35,811 nucleotides of DNA from assembly GCA_016934035.1 (NCBI GenBank), contig JAFGTP010000024.1, positions 1 through 35,811 on the forward strand, written 5' to 3'. Origin of the DNA: Fidelibacterota bacterium. Lineage in GTDB: Bacteria > Fidelibacterota > UBA2242 > JAFGTP01. This document shows, piece by piece, positions 27,298-35,753 of the stretch. The notes beneath the pieces are model-generated. The model worked only from the letters and a program-made list of their open reading frames with translations. It made no database searches and was not told the origin of the DNA. Every line of letters begins with the position of its first letter. Position 1 is the first letter of the stretch. Position numbers and translations under genes: made by a program.

Positions 27298-27720
27298 ATG
27301 AATAAGTTGAAAATTTTAATCGCTGAAGATGATGACGGCCACGCCCTTTTGATTGAGGAAACCCTGCAGGAAGCGGGTATCTTTAATGAAATTTTCCGTT
27401 TCCGCGACGGAAAAGAACTCTGGGATTTTTTTACGGAAAAAAAATCGGAACTAGCATTTGATTCAGATAATCATTATCTGGTTTTACTGGATATCAACAT
27501 GCCCCAGATGAGTGGTTTGGAAGTTCTGCAAAAAATGAAAGAAACCGAAATACTAAAAAAAATTCCTGTCATGATGCTGACAACAACTGATGACCCCCGG
27601 GAAATTGAAAAATGTTACCATCTGGGGTGTAGTGTCTATATTACAAAACCCATTGACTTCAATGAATTTATAAAAACGGTTAACCGACTGGGCCTGTTTA
27701 TCCAGGTTGTCAAAGTCTGA
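27298..27720 (+). CDS. Rcp1-like single-domain response regulator
   Basis: This 140-aa receiver has AEDDDGHALLIEE, phospho-acceptor D65 in LLDINMPQMSG, switch Thr in MLTTTDD and K117 in ITKPID. The insertion before the phospho-acceptor strand (around residues 44-60) and the TTTDDPREI stretch are typical of Rcp1-type regulators that accept phosphate from phytochrome-like kinases. AAGGAG lies six bases before ATG 27298. It begins three bases after the stop of the binding-protein kinase, which is almost certainly its cognate donor. It has no output domain. Confidence 0.92.
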   Translation: MNKLKILIAEDDDGHALLIEETLQEAGIFNEIFRFRDGKELWDFFTEKKSELAFDSDNHYLVLLDINMPQMSGLEVLQKMKETEILKKIPVMMLTTTDDPREIEKCYHLGCSVYITKPIDFNEFIKTVNRLGLFIQVVKV

Positions 27721-27722
27721 AT

Positions 27723-27728
27723 GAAGGA
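27723..27728 (+). promoter_or_regulatory. Shine-Dalgarno that fixes the start of the 628-aa kinase
   Basis: GAAGGA lies seven bases before ATG 27736. An in-frame ATG at 27721 directly abuts the previous stop codon and overlaps this site, so 27736, giving MKIVIVEDD, is preferred. Confidence 0.6.
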
Positions 27729-27735
27729 TAACCCA

Positions 27736-29622
27736 ATGAAAATTGTCATCGTTGAGGATGATGCCGGCATCTCCTTTTTGCAGCAGGAAATATTGACTGA
27801 AAAAGGCCATGAAGTTGAATGGTTTGATACGGCTAAAGATTTAATCGAATATCTGGATAGCAACCATCCGGACCTGATCGTGCTGGATTACAGTCTGCCG
27901 GACATGAACGGTTATGAATTGATAAAATTTCTTGATGAAAAAAACAAAAGGATGCCTCCTTTCATTGTGGCTACAGGCCAGGGGGACGAGCGAGTCGCTG
28001 TCAAAATGATGAAATCCGGGGCCAGAGACTACATCGTCAAAGACGCCGGGTTTTTGGATATCTTGTCGGAACTGGTGGACAGGGTCATAAAAGACATCAG
28101 CAATGAAAATGAATTGCAACGAATGGAAGCCTTGCATCGGGAATTGTTTGACAGCATATCCATGGAATTACTCTATGTCAATGAAAACATGGAAATTCAG
28201 ATGGTCAACAAAGAAATTCAAAAAAAATTCAACCATGTAGAGTCTTTTTTTAAAGGTAAAAAATGTTTTGAGATTTTTAGCAAAGAGATAGGGTGTGATT
28301 GTGATGGTTGCCCCGGAAAAATGACCCTTTCAGATGGATTACCGCATGAAATAACCATTCGTAATCAAATAAAAAAGGAGATTTATCTGATCCGGACCTT
28401 TCCGGTTTCGGACAAAAAGGAGAATAAAGTCAATGGTTTTATTTTAATGAATGAAAATATCACAGAAAAAATAAATCTTGAAAATGAACTCAGCCATGCG
28501 CGAAAAATGGAATCCCTGGGACAATTGGCTGGCGGAATAGCCCATGATTTTAACAATATGCTGGCCGGAATCATGGGGGCGGTGGATGTCATTCGATATA
28601 AGAGACAACACACTCCGGAAATTGAAAAATTTCTGGATATCATTACAAAAACATCTGTCCGGGCTGCTGATCTCACATCAAAATTACTCTATTTCAGTCG
28701 TAAAAGTGAAAAAAAGATAAATAAAATCAATCTCCATAATCTGATAGAGGAAACAATCACCCTTCTGGAAAGAAGTGCTCATAAAAATATCATTTTTCAG
28801 AAGGATTTTAAAGCTGAACATTTCTATATCAGCGGTGATGAATCACAATTGCAAAATGTGATTTTGAATATAGGTATCAATGGATGCCATGCTATGCCAA
28901 AGGGTGGAGACCTTTTTTTTATTACAGATAATATTCAAATCAGGGGAGGTGATAAAATATCGCTTCCTGATGATATCCCCGATGGAAATTATCTTCAGCT
29001 GACCATAAAAGACAAAGGATGTGGCATTCCCAGAGAAAATCTGGATAAAATATTTGAACCCTTTTTTACCACAAAAAAAGAAGGGGAAGGCACTGGTCTG
29101 GGCTTGTCGGCTGCCTACGGTATTGTCCGGGACCATCATGGTTTTATTACGGTCCAAAGTGTGGTCAATGAAGGCACCCGTTTTTTGATCTGCCTGCCGG
29201 TTTCAGGTGCATTGGTGCCAAGTAGGTCTGCCGTTGAAGCCAAAAAAGGCCGGGGGACCATTCTTTTTGTGGACGATGAAGAGATTATACGAATGACAAT
29301 GAATGATATCCTGACTTATTTGGGTTACAACGTCCTGTTGGCAAAAAATGGCAATGAAGCCATAGCCCTGTTTATTGAACAGAAGGAAAAAATCGATCTG
29401 GTAATTCTGGATATTATTATGCCGGAAATGGATGGCAAAGAGACCTTTATCAGACTGAAAGAATTAAACCCGAAGGTCAAGGTGATCATTTCCTCCGGTT
29501 ATACCAAAACAATTGACCTGGACGAATTAAACAATTACGGAGATTTTGAATTTATCAGCAAACCCTATCAAAACAGTGAGCTGAGCCATCGGATTGCAGA
29601 TTTAATTGATCGGCAATCATGA
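27736..29622 (+). CDS. REC-PAS-HisKA-HATPase-REC hybrid kinase
   Basis: From ATG 27736 the protein is 628 aa. Receiver 1 (1-120) has VEDD, D51 in [12 protein letters not shown] and the sequence [17 protein letters not shown] domain (about 135-245) carries a four-cysteine cluster (GKKCFEIF, then C-X-C-X2-C). HisKA has H270 in GGIAHDFNN, HATPase covers about 370-490 ([24 protein letters not shown]), and receiver 2 (about 509-625) has D559 in [12 protein letters not shown] and the Lys-Pro in SKPYQ. With a receiver at each end it probably takes phosphate or a conformational signal from an upstream kinase and stores its own phosphate on the second receiver. No membrane segment is visible. It is the last gene of the island, and its stop overlaps the convergent transporter gene by six bases. 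Confidence 0.93.
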   Translation: MKIVIVEDDAGISFLQQEILTEKGHEVEWFDTAKDLIEYLDSNHPDLIVLDYSLPDMNGYELIKFLDEKNKRMPPFIVATGQGDERVAVKMMKSGARDYIVKDAGFLDILSELVDRVIKDISNENELQRMEALHRELFDSISMELLYVNENMEIQMVNKEIQKKFNHVESFFKGKKCFEIFSKEIGCDCDGCPGKMTLSDGLPHEITIRNQIKKEIYLIRTFPVSDKKENKVNGFILMNENITEKINLENELSHARKMESLGQLAGGIAHDFNNMLAGIMGAVDVIRYKRQHTPEIEKFLDIITKTSVRAADLTSKLLYFSRKSEKKINKINLHNLIEETITLLERSAHKNIIFQKDFKAEHFYISGDESQLQNVILNIGINGCHAMPKGGDLFFITDNIQIRGGDKISLPDDIPDGNYLQLTIKDKGCGIPRENLDKIFEPFFTTKKEGEGTGLGLSAAYGIVRDHHGFITVQSVVNEGTRFLICLPVSGALVPSRSAVEAKKGRGTILFVDDEEIIRMTMNDILTYLGYNVLLAKNGNEAIALFIEQKEKIDLVILDIIMPEMDGKETFIRLKELNPKVKVIISSGYTKTIDLDELNNYGDFEFISKPYQNSELSHRIADLIDRQS

Positions 29623-30501
29623 CTTTTGACCCGGTTTAATTTGTGATAAAACCATTCCTATCAGCATCAGTCCACAGCCCATCAGTCCTCTTGTCGACAT
29701 GGTTTCACTCAGGAAAAGCATTCCGCCCATAACGGCAAAAACCGATTCCAGACTGAGTATAATGGCCGCCTGCGAAGGATGGGCATCTTTCTGAGCGATT
29801 ACCTGCAATGTATAAGCAATTCCCACTGAAAAAATCCCTGCGTATAAAATGGGAATTCCGGCAGAAAAAATATCCTTCAGGACAATTGGTTCCATAAAAA
29901 ATGCAATGACGAGACTAAGAAGTGAACAAACATAAAACTGGATAATTGAAATGGCCAGTGAATCGAATTTTTGGGTGATTTTGCCAAGAATCTGGACATG
30001 TGAGGCCCAAAAAAATGCGGATATGAGAACCAGTAAATCCCCTGTTTCCATTTTGAACCCGCCTTTGATGGATAAAAAATACATTCCGAACATTGCCAGG
30101 ACCGTTCCAATCCAGGTTTGCCTGTCTGTGGATTTCCCGATAAAAATTCCAATAATCGGCACAATGACAACATAAAGTCCGGTGATGAATCCAGCATTTC
30201 CGGCTGTTGTATATTTTAGGCCGATTTGTTGGAAACTTGCACCGGCGGTCATCAATAGTCCGGCCAACCCGGCGCCAGGCAACAGGCCTTTTATATTATC
30301 TTTTTCCCGGACTGGCGAGTTCGTCTTTTTTTTTAAAAAGTAAAAGGGGAGGAGTGATGTAGCGCCCAGGGTGAAGCGAACGCCATTGAAAAGAAAAGGG
30401 CCCACATGTTCCATTCCGGTTCGCTGGGCCACGAAGGCAAAGCCCCAAATCGCTGCTGTGATAAAAAGTAAACTATTGGCTTTTAACGTTTTAGTATCCA
30501 C
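29617..30501 (-). CDS. EamA/DMT-family transporter
   Basis: This 294-aa polytopic protein has about ten hydrophobic segments in two repeated EamA halves. The signature start LLFITAAIWGFAFVAQR and the second-half signature SLESVFAVMGGMLFLSE are visible. Family members export amino acids, metabolites or drugs across the inner membrane; the substrate here is unknown. The start is a GTG (30499-30501) with GGGAG six bases upstream, and that site overlaps the stop codon of the glycosidase gene, implying coupling. It is the last gene of the minus-strand trio. Its last six bases overlap the end of the convergent kinase gene, with no terminator visible in between. Confidence 0.92.
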   Translation of the reverse strand: MDTKTLKANSLLFITAAIWGFAFVAQRTGMEHVGPFLFNGVRFTLGATSLLPFYFLKKKTNSPVREKDNIKGLLPGAGLAGLLMTAGASFQQIGLKYTTAGNAGFITGLYVVIVPIIGIFIGKSTDRQTWIGTVLAMFGMYFLSIKGGFKMETGDLLVLISAFFWASHVQILGKITQKFDSLAISIIQFYVCSLLSLVIAFFMEPIVLKDIFSAGIPILYAGIFSVGIAYTLQVIAQKDAHPSQAAIILSLESVFAVMGGMLFLSETMSTRGLMGCGLMLIGMVLSQIKPGQKS

Positions 30502-30512
30502 TTGTTTCTCCC

Positions 30513-32492
30513 TCAGTCAAAATCTTCATCCCAAAGCAACATCAGAATATGGGCCGCCGACCAGCTGAAGTTTCTGGCCCTTATTGCTTTTCCATCCAAT
30601 GGCCCATAATTTTCACAAATGGGATAATCATCCTCAATCAGACCTTCTGCCCGGTTGAGTAAAAAGCGAGTAAATCTGTCAGCATCGTTTTGATACCCGT
30701 ATCGCCGCAGGGCCATGATGCCAAAGCAGGCTTGGTCCAGCCAGACCGTTCCCCGCCAATAGCCCGTGGAAAATTCCGGAGACTTTCCAGTGACGGTCGG
30801 AAAGGGCAGGTAGGTGGCAAATTCAGTCGGATCACCCATGACAGCCGCCACTTTAGATGCTTGTGTTTGTGTCGCCAAACCGGTGAGCAGCGGTATCCAG
30901 CCTTCCGGGCCTTTTGTAGCCAGGAAATTTTGGTTTTCCAACAGAATGTCATAGAAATAACCGGATGTTTCATCGAACATGGCGGTACGAATATTTTGTT
31001 TTAATCGGTCGGCCTCTGCAGCCAGGTCTGAAGCCAGTTTATGTTTATCAATTGCCCGGGCCAGTTTCACTAAAAATAATTTTTCGGCAAAAAGGTAGGC
31101 ATTTAAATCGACAGATTCCTGGTTCAGAGACCATTCATTATCATTATTTTTTAGGATTTTGGAATGATCAAATCGGACAGCGTTGTCCATGCCGCTTTCC
31201 CATTTAGCCGCAATCACCGTTCCGTCAGTTGATCCGTATTCGTAAAGTCCGTTATGGTCATGGTCACGACAATGGGCCCACCACTGGTGGTATTTCAGAA
31301 TTTTTGGGAAGATTTCCCGGATAAAAAGCTGGTCACCGGTTTGTTCGAAAATTTTCCAGGCAGCCCAGGCAGCCAAGGGTGGTTTGGAGTTGCGCCAGTT
31401 ATTTTCAGTTTTGTCCATATAGATACAATCCGCTACCATGCCTTTATCATTTTGATAATCAAACATGGCCCTGACCTGGTCTTTGGCCAGTTCCGGTGCA
31501 AATTTTGAAAGTGCTACAGCGTGCTTCCAGGAATCCCAGGCCCAGAAGCCATTGAAATAAGAAACCGATGATGAAGGGAAAAGGCCGTCATGCTGCAAAT
31601 CCCCGGCGGCTGACCGCCAGTTGAGAACCAGGGTTTCCAGCGCTTTTACTGCCAGATTTCTGTATTTTTTTTGTTTCAGCCATTTGCTCTTCGGTGAAAA
31701 TATTTGAGCCAGATAATAATTCCAGCGTTCCAGATTTTTTCTGTATAAGGTATCCGGATTTCGAATGAGTTGGCTGGAGAGATTTTTTTCATCGGAATAC
31801 CGGAAAACCAGTTGCTTCCGAAGACTATTTAAAGCCGGAACGATGGTTTTTTTCTTTTCATCACAAAAATAACTTTGGCCGTCGATTGTGATCAGGCTTT
31901 CCTCCTGAGGGACTATCTGGGCAAAATAATTATCAGTCTCATCGTTAATAATCACCTGGTCACGGAGATTTATTAACCTGCAATTTTCATTGATCAGGGT
32001 CCCGGCCCATTGGATGGAAAAAACCAGGGGCCCTTTGGTCTTGTTGCTTATTTCTGCTGTTATCAGCACCTCGGAACGGGAAATGTAAAATAATGAGAGA
32101 TCCACCTGGAATTTTTCAAAACCGTATTGCTGCTTTAAGATGCCGGGAAAATAGTTGATCAGAATCTCCCGGCACTCATGGAAATTAATGCTTTTGTCTA
32201 AACTGTCGGTTAGGCTCAAGCGAACCAGGTCTCTGGCCATCCACTTCTGGGTCCTCATACTGAAAGGGCCCATAAAACTGCCATAGTATTGCGGTGAATC
32301 CGGTAGTGCAAACCCAAACCAGGCGCCCATATCGGAAAAGAAAAAGGTGTTCCAGTCATCGGTGCTGTCGGGACTGTTCCTGATATTAAGTACATCAGGA
32401 AAATTGTAACGGTCGGCAGGGCTCTCGCCGGTACAGCAGCCAATCCAGAAAATTGATAGGAAAAGACAACTTGTCAGAATGCGTTTATTCAT
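30513..32492 (-). CDS. GH63-like glycoside hydrolase, exported, probable lipoprotein
   Basis: This 659-aa protein begins with an export signal (MNKRILTSCLFLSIFWIGCC). The Cys after Gly could be a lipobox, though Trp at -3 is unusual. An N-terminal beta-rich region (about 25-270) precedes an (alpha/alpha)6-barrel region with GFWAWDSWKHAVAL, KPPLAAWAAWKIF, WESGMDNAVRFD (D436) and YWRGTVWLDQ. The C-terminal signature is ICENYGPLDG (E627) with NFSWSAAHIL. These are hallmarks of GH63/YgjK and mannosylglycerate-hydrolase relatives; by family analogy D436 and E627 are the likely general acid and base. It would trim alpha-glucosidic or related bonds of a small glycan or glycoside in the periplasm or at the membrane. 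The gene starts in a 4-nt overlap with a 12-TM protein gene. The exact substrate cannot be read from sequence; trehalase-like activity is an alternative. Confidence 0.88.
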   Translation of the reverse strand: MNKRILTSCLFLSIFWIGCCTGESPADRYNFPDVLNIRNSPDSTDDWNTFFFSDMGAWFGFALPDSPQYYGSFMGPFSMRTQKWMARDLVRLSLTDSLDKSINFHECREILINYFPGILKQQYGFEKFQVDLSLFYISRSEVLITAEISNKTKGPLVFSIQWAGTLINENCRLINLRDQVIINDETDNYFAQIVPQEESLITIDGQSYFCDEKKKTIVPALNSLRKQLVFRYSDEKNLSSQLIRNPDTLYRKNLERWNYYLAQIFSPKSKWLKQKKYRNLAVKALETLVLNWRSAAGDLQHDGLFPSSSVSYFNGFWAWDSWKHAVALSKFAPELAKDQVRAMFDYQNDKGMVADCIYMDKTENNWRNSKPPLAAWAAWKIFEQTGDQLFIREIFPKILKYHQWWAHCRDHDHNGLYEYGSTDGTVIAAKWESGMDNAVRFDHSKILKNNDNEWSLNQESVDLNAYLFAEKLFLVKLARAIDKHKLASDLAAEADRLKQNIRTAMFDETSGYFYDILLENQNFLATKGPEGWIPLLTGLATQTQASKVAAVMGDPTEFATYLPFPTVTGKSPEFSTGYWRGTVWLDQACFGIMALRRYGYQNDADRFTRFLLNRAEGLIEDDYPICENYGPLDGKAIRARNFSWSAAHILMLLWDEDFD

Positions 32493-33607
32493 ACATCCTT
32501 CTTCTTCACATGAGTTAATATAGAAAAAATAATGATGGTAAATAAAATCAAAATAGCGAGGACTGCGAAACTATTCAGGCTGCTGTACTGCAGGAAAAGA
32601 TAGCCGGACAAACCGGATATGGCCCCTGCAAGTCCATTTGAAAAGAGAAAATATTTTTGGGAACCGGATTTTTTATGAATGGCAACGGTAACAGCGGATT
32701 CAGCCAGTATATCGGAGACAGTCAGCAGGACATAGAAGAGCGCCAGGTTGTAAAAGTTCAATCCCCGGACCAGGATAAAACCCGCAGACAATATCGAAAG
32801 GGCTGTTAAAATTTTTAAATCAATGGAAGGTTCCCGTCGGGCTTTTCGTAGATGGTTCATGAAACCTGACAGAAAGGGGGTCAGAAAAAAGAAAGTGACC
32901 GGAGAAATGATCAGAAAAAGTTCGTTGATCTCAACCAGTTTTTCCGCCAAAAGGAGAAATAAAAAATATTTTTGAAAAGTAACCGCTTTAAGCATAATCA
33001 GAACAAGAAGGTATTTGTCAAAGGAAAGTTCCGAATTACAGCTTCTGACCGGCCGGCTGTCATAATCGTAATAAATTACAAGGTTTACCAGGGTATTGAA
33101 AAAACAGATCCAATAGATGGAGTGGCTTCCCAAAAACCGGTGCAGTCCTGACATTGCCAGTAAATTGATGAGTAGGAGAGCATTGTTGTAAATATTGCCT
33201 TTTGTATAGGATTCATTTCGCTGATAGGGATTTTGGGAATTGTTTTTGAAATAGAATAAAGCAGAATAAGTCATACCGAAAAGGATGCCCAGAATAGCGA
33301 TGGCGAAAACTCTGAGATGGGGCCTAAACATACAAAACCAATAGAAGGGCAGACTGATCAGATTCAACCATCGAAGATAGCGAGTATTGTTCGCTGTTAT
33401 GGGAAAAATAAAAGGTGCAAAAAAATAAACAGTCGACAAATAGACAAAAATTGCTGATGTCAATTTTATATTCCTGGTCCCGTATACCAACATATTGGCA
33501 GTAATGAAGATAAAAAAATTGACCTGGAGCAGGGTGTTTGATATGAGTTGTTTTTTTGTCAGCGGTCCCTCAAAATATTTCTGAAAGATAATCATATTAA
33601 AAATCAT
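32489..33607 (-). CDS. 12-TM membrane protein, MFS-like, unknown substrate
   Basis: This hydrophobic protein of about 372 aa has twelve predicted membrane helices. It has basic residues in the loop after helix 2 (TRYLRWLN) and in the loop after helix 8 (HLRKARREP), a polar central loop between helices 6 and 7 (DYDSRPVRSCN) and a basic tail (HVKKKDV). That layout fits a divergent major-facilitator transporter, but I do not recognise a family motif. The start is uncertain: the frame is open to a TTG at 33640, but ATG 33607 is the first strong codon and neither has a clear Shine-Dalgarno. Its stop overlaps the glycosidase start by 4 nt, so the two are probably co-translated. A role in moving the glycosidase's substrate or product is a reasonable inference. 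Confidence 0.75.
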   Translation of the reverse strand: MIFNMIIFQKYFEGPLTKKQLISNTLLQVNFFIFITANMLVYGTRNIKLTSAIFVYLSTVYFFAPFIFPITANNTRYLRWLNLISLPFYWFCMFRPHLRVFAIAILGILFGMTYSALFYFKNNSQNPYQRNESYTKGNIYNNALLLINLLAMSGLHRFLGSHSIYWICFFNTLVNLVIYYDYDSRPVRSCNSELSFDKYLLVLIMLKAVTFQKYFLFLLLAEKLVEINELFLIISPVTFFFLTPFLSGFMNHLRKARREPSIDLKILTALSILSAGFILVRGLNFYNLALFYVLLTVSDILAESAVTVAIHKKSGSQKYFLFSNGLAGAISGLSGYLFLQYSSLNSFAVLAILILFTIIIFSILTHVKKKDV

Positions 33608-33713
33608 ATAACAGTTGAAATTTACACCTAGAGCCCGCAAAGGTTCTGCAGGTCTTGTAAATGGTTAAAAATGATATTATTTTTCAGGAAATAAAAGAAA
33701 TTGAGGAAAATTT

Positions 33714-34850
33714 ATGTTTTTAGGAAATCGACCGTTTACTTTTGACAGAACTGTTCGCATTGTTCTGACTATCGTTTTGTGGATTGGCGCCCTTTGGATA
33801 TTGAATTACCTGAAAAGCGTTCTGGTCCCCTTTGTGATCGCCACATTATTGGCCTATATTCTCAATCCGACGGTGGAATTTATTTATCGACGGGTAAAAA
33901 ATCATACCATTTCCATAATCCTGACATTGATATTTTATGTGTCAGCCATTACCTTGGTCTTTTGGCTGGTCCTGCCAATTGTATTTCAGCAATTTGTTGA
34001 AATGGGAGATTTATTGTCGTCACTGGTGAAAAATTCAACCCTGGCGAATGAAGCCAGCCAGCGGTTGCCCAGCCGTTTGTGGATTGCCCTGAATGAATTT
34101 ATCAATGAAACTGATCTTGCTGAACTGTTTCAAAAAGATAATTTTCTCTCTTTTGCCAAAGAAATATTATCTAAAGTTCTCCCTGGTTTTGTGGGTGTGT
34201 TGTCGGGAACTGCCAATTTTATCTGGGGGTTGCTTGGTCTTGCTGTAATTTTGTTGTACCTCGTTTTCATTATGCGGGATTTTCAAAAATTTCATGAAGG
34301 ATGGCAAAATCTCATACCGGGAAAATACCAGCATGGAGTGGTGAGTTTTGTTGAAGATTTCAATGATGGAATGAAACGGTATTTTCGAGGGCAGGCCCTG
34401 ATTGCGGGGATTGTGGGGATTTTATTTGCCCTGGGTTTTTATATTATTGATCTGCCCATGGGAATTGTTCTGGGGCTATTTATTGGTGTGCTCAATATGG
34501 TCCCCTATCTTCAGACAATCGGATTGATTCCGGCTTATCTTTTTGCAGTCCTTCAGGCATTGCAAACCGGCAGTAGTTTCTGGCTTGCCATATTACTGGT
34601 GACCATCGTCTTTTTGATCGTTCAGGGAACCCAGGATCTCTATCTGGTGCCAAAAATCATGGGTAAAGTGACGGGCTTCAGTCCGGCCATTATTTTGTTG
34701 TCACTGTCCATTTGGGGAAAACTTATGGGGTTTTTCGGATTGATCATCGCATTGCCCATGACGGCCTTGCTTTTTGCCTATTATCAAAGGTTTTTAAAAA
34801 TGCAAAATATAGTCGAAGAGAAAGATGAGGATATAAAAAACCCGCTTTAA
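33714..34850 (+). CDS. AI-2E/PerM-family transport protein
   Basis: This 378-aa membrane protein starts at ATG 33714 with GAGGA six bases upstream. Two N-terminal helices (about 13-50) and a third (about 65-95) precede a soluble amphipathic stretch (100-150). Further helices follow, with the family hallmarks VPYLQTIGLIPAYL and QGTQDLYLVPKIMGK and a C-terminal helix around GFFGLIIALPMTALL. Members are inner-membrane permeases proposed to export autoinducer-2 or to work as Na+/H+ antiporters; the activity of this one is unknown. It is divergent from the minus-strand trio across about 100 nt and convergent with flagellin. Its stop codon lies inside the flagellin terminator hairpin. Confidence 0.92.
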   Translation: MFLGNRPFTFDRTVRIVLTIVLWIGALWILNYLKSVLVPFVIATLLAYILNPTVEFIYRRVKNHTISIILTLIFYVSAITLVFWLVLPIVFQQFVEMGDLLSSLVKNSTLANEASQRLPSRLWIALNEFINETDLAELFQKDNFLSFAKEILSKVLPGFVGVLSGTANFIWGLLGLAVILLYLVFIMRDFQKFHEGWQNLIPGKYQHGVVSFVEDFNDGMKRYFRGQALIAGIVGILFALGFYIIDLPMGIVLGLFIGVLNMVPYLQTIGLIPAYLFAVLQALQTGSSFWLAILLVTIVFLIVQGTQDLYLVPKIMGKVTGFSPAIILLSLSIWGKLMGFFGLIIALPMTALLFAYYQRFLKMQNIVEEKDEDIKNPL

Positions 34851-34874
34851 ATTAGGATCTTTGAAAGCGGGTTT
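34835..34874 (-). terminator. Flagellin terminator overlapping the permease stop codon
   Basis: AAACCCGCTTT (34838-34848) and AAAGCGGGTTT (34864-34874) are perfect 11-bp arms around a 15-nt loop. On the minus strand the stem is followed by a T-run (the A-run at 34835-34840), so it is a proper intrinsic terminator for the flagellin gene, whose stop is 21 nt upstream. On the plus strand only three Ts follow, so termination of the permease transcript would be weaker. The left arm includes the first base of the permease TAA stop. Confidence 0.85.
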
Positions 34875-34895
34875 GAGGTAAGAAACGAGTGCTAC

Positions 34896-35717
34896 TTATT
34901 GTAATAAATTGAGTACCACCTGGGGAGCAGAATTGGCCTGGGTCAAGGCCGTGACAGAGGTTTGTTGCAGGATCTGCCATTTAACCATCTCCATCTGTTC
35001 TTCTGCAAAATCTGCGTCTTCTACCGTTGACCGAACGGATTCAGTATTGGTGATCTGGGTGTCCAGTGCGCCTTCCTTGGAATTCAATCTGACTTTGTAT
35101 TCACCCACATCCTGAATCAGAGTGGCCAATGTATCGATGGCATTGCTGCTCTGGGTAATTGCATTGCGGGCTGCTGTTGCTGTGGTCAGGTCAATGGTGT
35201 CAATTCCCAGTGAGGCCGAGTCACCATTGTTTAATGATACAAATAAATTGTCATTGGATTTTTCGCCGGTCTGAAAACTACCACTGAATGTCCCGTCAAT
35301 TAAATTGATATCATTGAACGTGGTATCATTGACGATTTCATCCACTTCCTGCAACAAGGCTGATACCTGGTCGTGAAGGGCCTGTCTCTGGGCCGGGCTA
35401 AAAGACATATCAGCGGCCTGGGTTGCTTTTTCTTTTACAATCTGTAAAATATCCATCAGGTTCTGATATCCGCCTTCGGCAATGTTTAAAATACTATTCG
35501 CATTGGTTACATTTTGTAAAGCTACACTTAAACCGCGTCTTCTTTTTTCCAGGCTGCGGGCCAGTGCATATCCGGCCGGATCTTCGGCGGCACTGTTAAT
35601 CTTTTTTCCGGTTGAAAGTCTGAATTGATGGGCGCTAAGTTTGTCGTTTACATTCATTAGTGAAGTTCTTGTCTTCATCGCTTGTACGTTTGAATAAATT
35701 CTCATTAAGTCACTCAT
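34896..35717 (-). CDS. fliC: Flagellin
   Basis: This 273-aa filament protein has conserved D0/D1 helices at both ends: RIYSNVQAMKTRTSL and QFRLSTGKKINSAAEDPAG at the N-terminus, and VEDADFAEEQM with QANSAPQVVLNLLQ at the C-terminus. The central variable region is only about 100 residues, so this is a short, core-like flagellin without a large outer domain. As is usual for flagellins there is no signal peptide; export is by the flagellar type III system. AAGGAGG lies five bases before ATG 35717, fitting high expression. An alternative Met five residues in (MRIYSN) matches the usual flagellin start, but the Shine-Dalgarno favours 35717. No other flagellar gene is in the window. It has its own terminator. 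Confidence 0.96.
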   Translation of the reverse strand: MSDLMRIYSNVQAMKTRTSLMNVNDKLSAHQFRLSTGKKINSAAEDPAGYALARSLEKRRRGLSVALQNVTNANSILNIAEGGYQNLMDILQIVKEKATQAADMSFSPAQRQALHDQVSALLQEVDEIVNDTTFNDINLIDGTFSGSFQTGEKSNDNLFVSLNNGDSASLGIDTIDLTTATAARNAITQSSNAIDTLATLIQDVGEYKVRLNSKEGALDTQITNTESVRSTVEDADFAEEQMEMVKWQILQQTSVTALTQANSAPQVVLNLLQ

Positions 35718-35722
35718 TTTGT

Positions 35723-35753
35723 CCTCCTTGAAAATTAGTAGCTTCCTTGCTAC
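35723..35753 (-). promoter_or_regulatory. Flagellin leader: strong Shine-Dalgarno plus small hairpin
   Basis: The minus strand carries AAGGAGG (35723-35729), five bases from the ATG. About 8 bases further upstream is a small hairpin (GTAGC at 35749-35753 pairing with GCTAC at 35738-35742, 6-nt loop). Two long A-tracts (9 and 8 bases, about 25 bp apart) lie further upstream at 35756-35764 and 35781-35788. The hairpin could stabilise the mRNA 5' end, and the A-tracts could bend DNA or act as an upstream element. I see no complete sigma-28 or sigma-54 promoter before the window ends. Confidence 0.45.
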
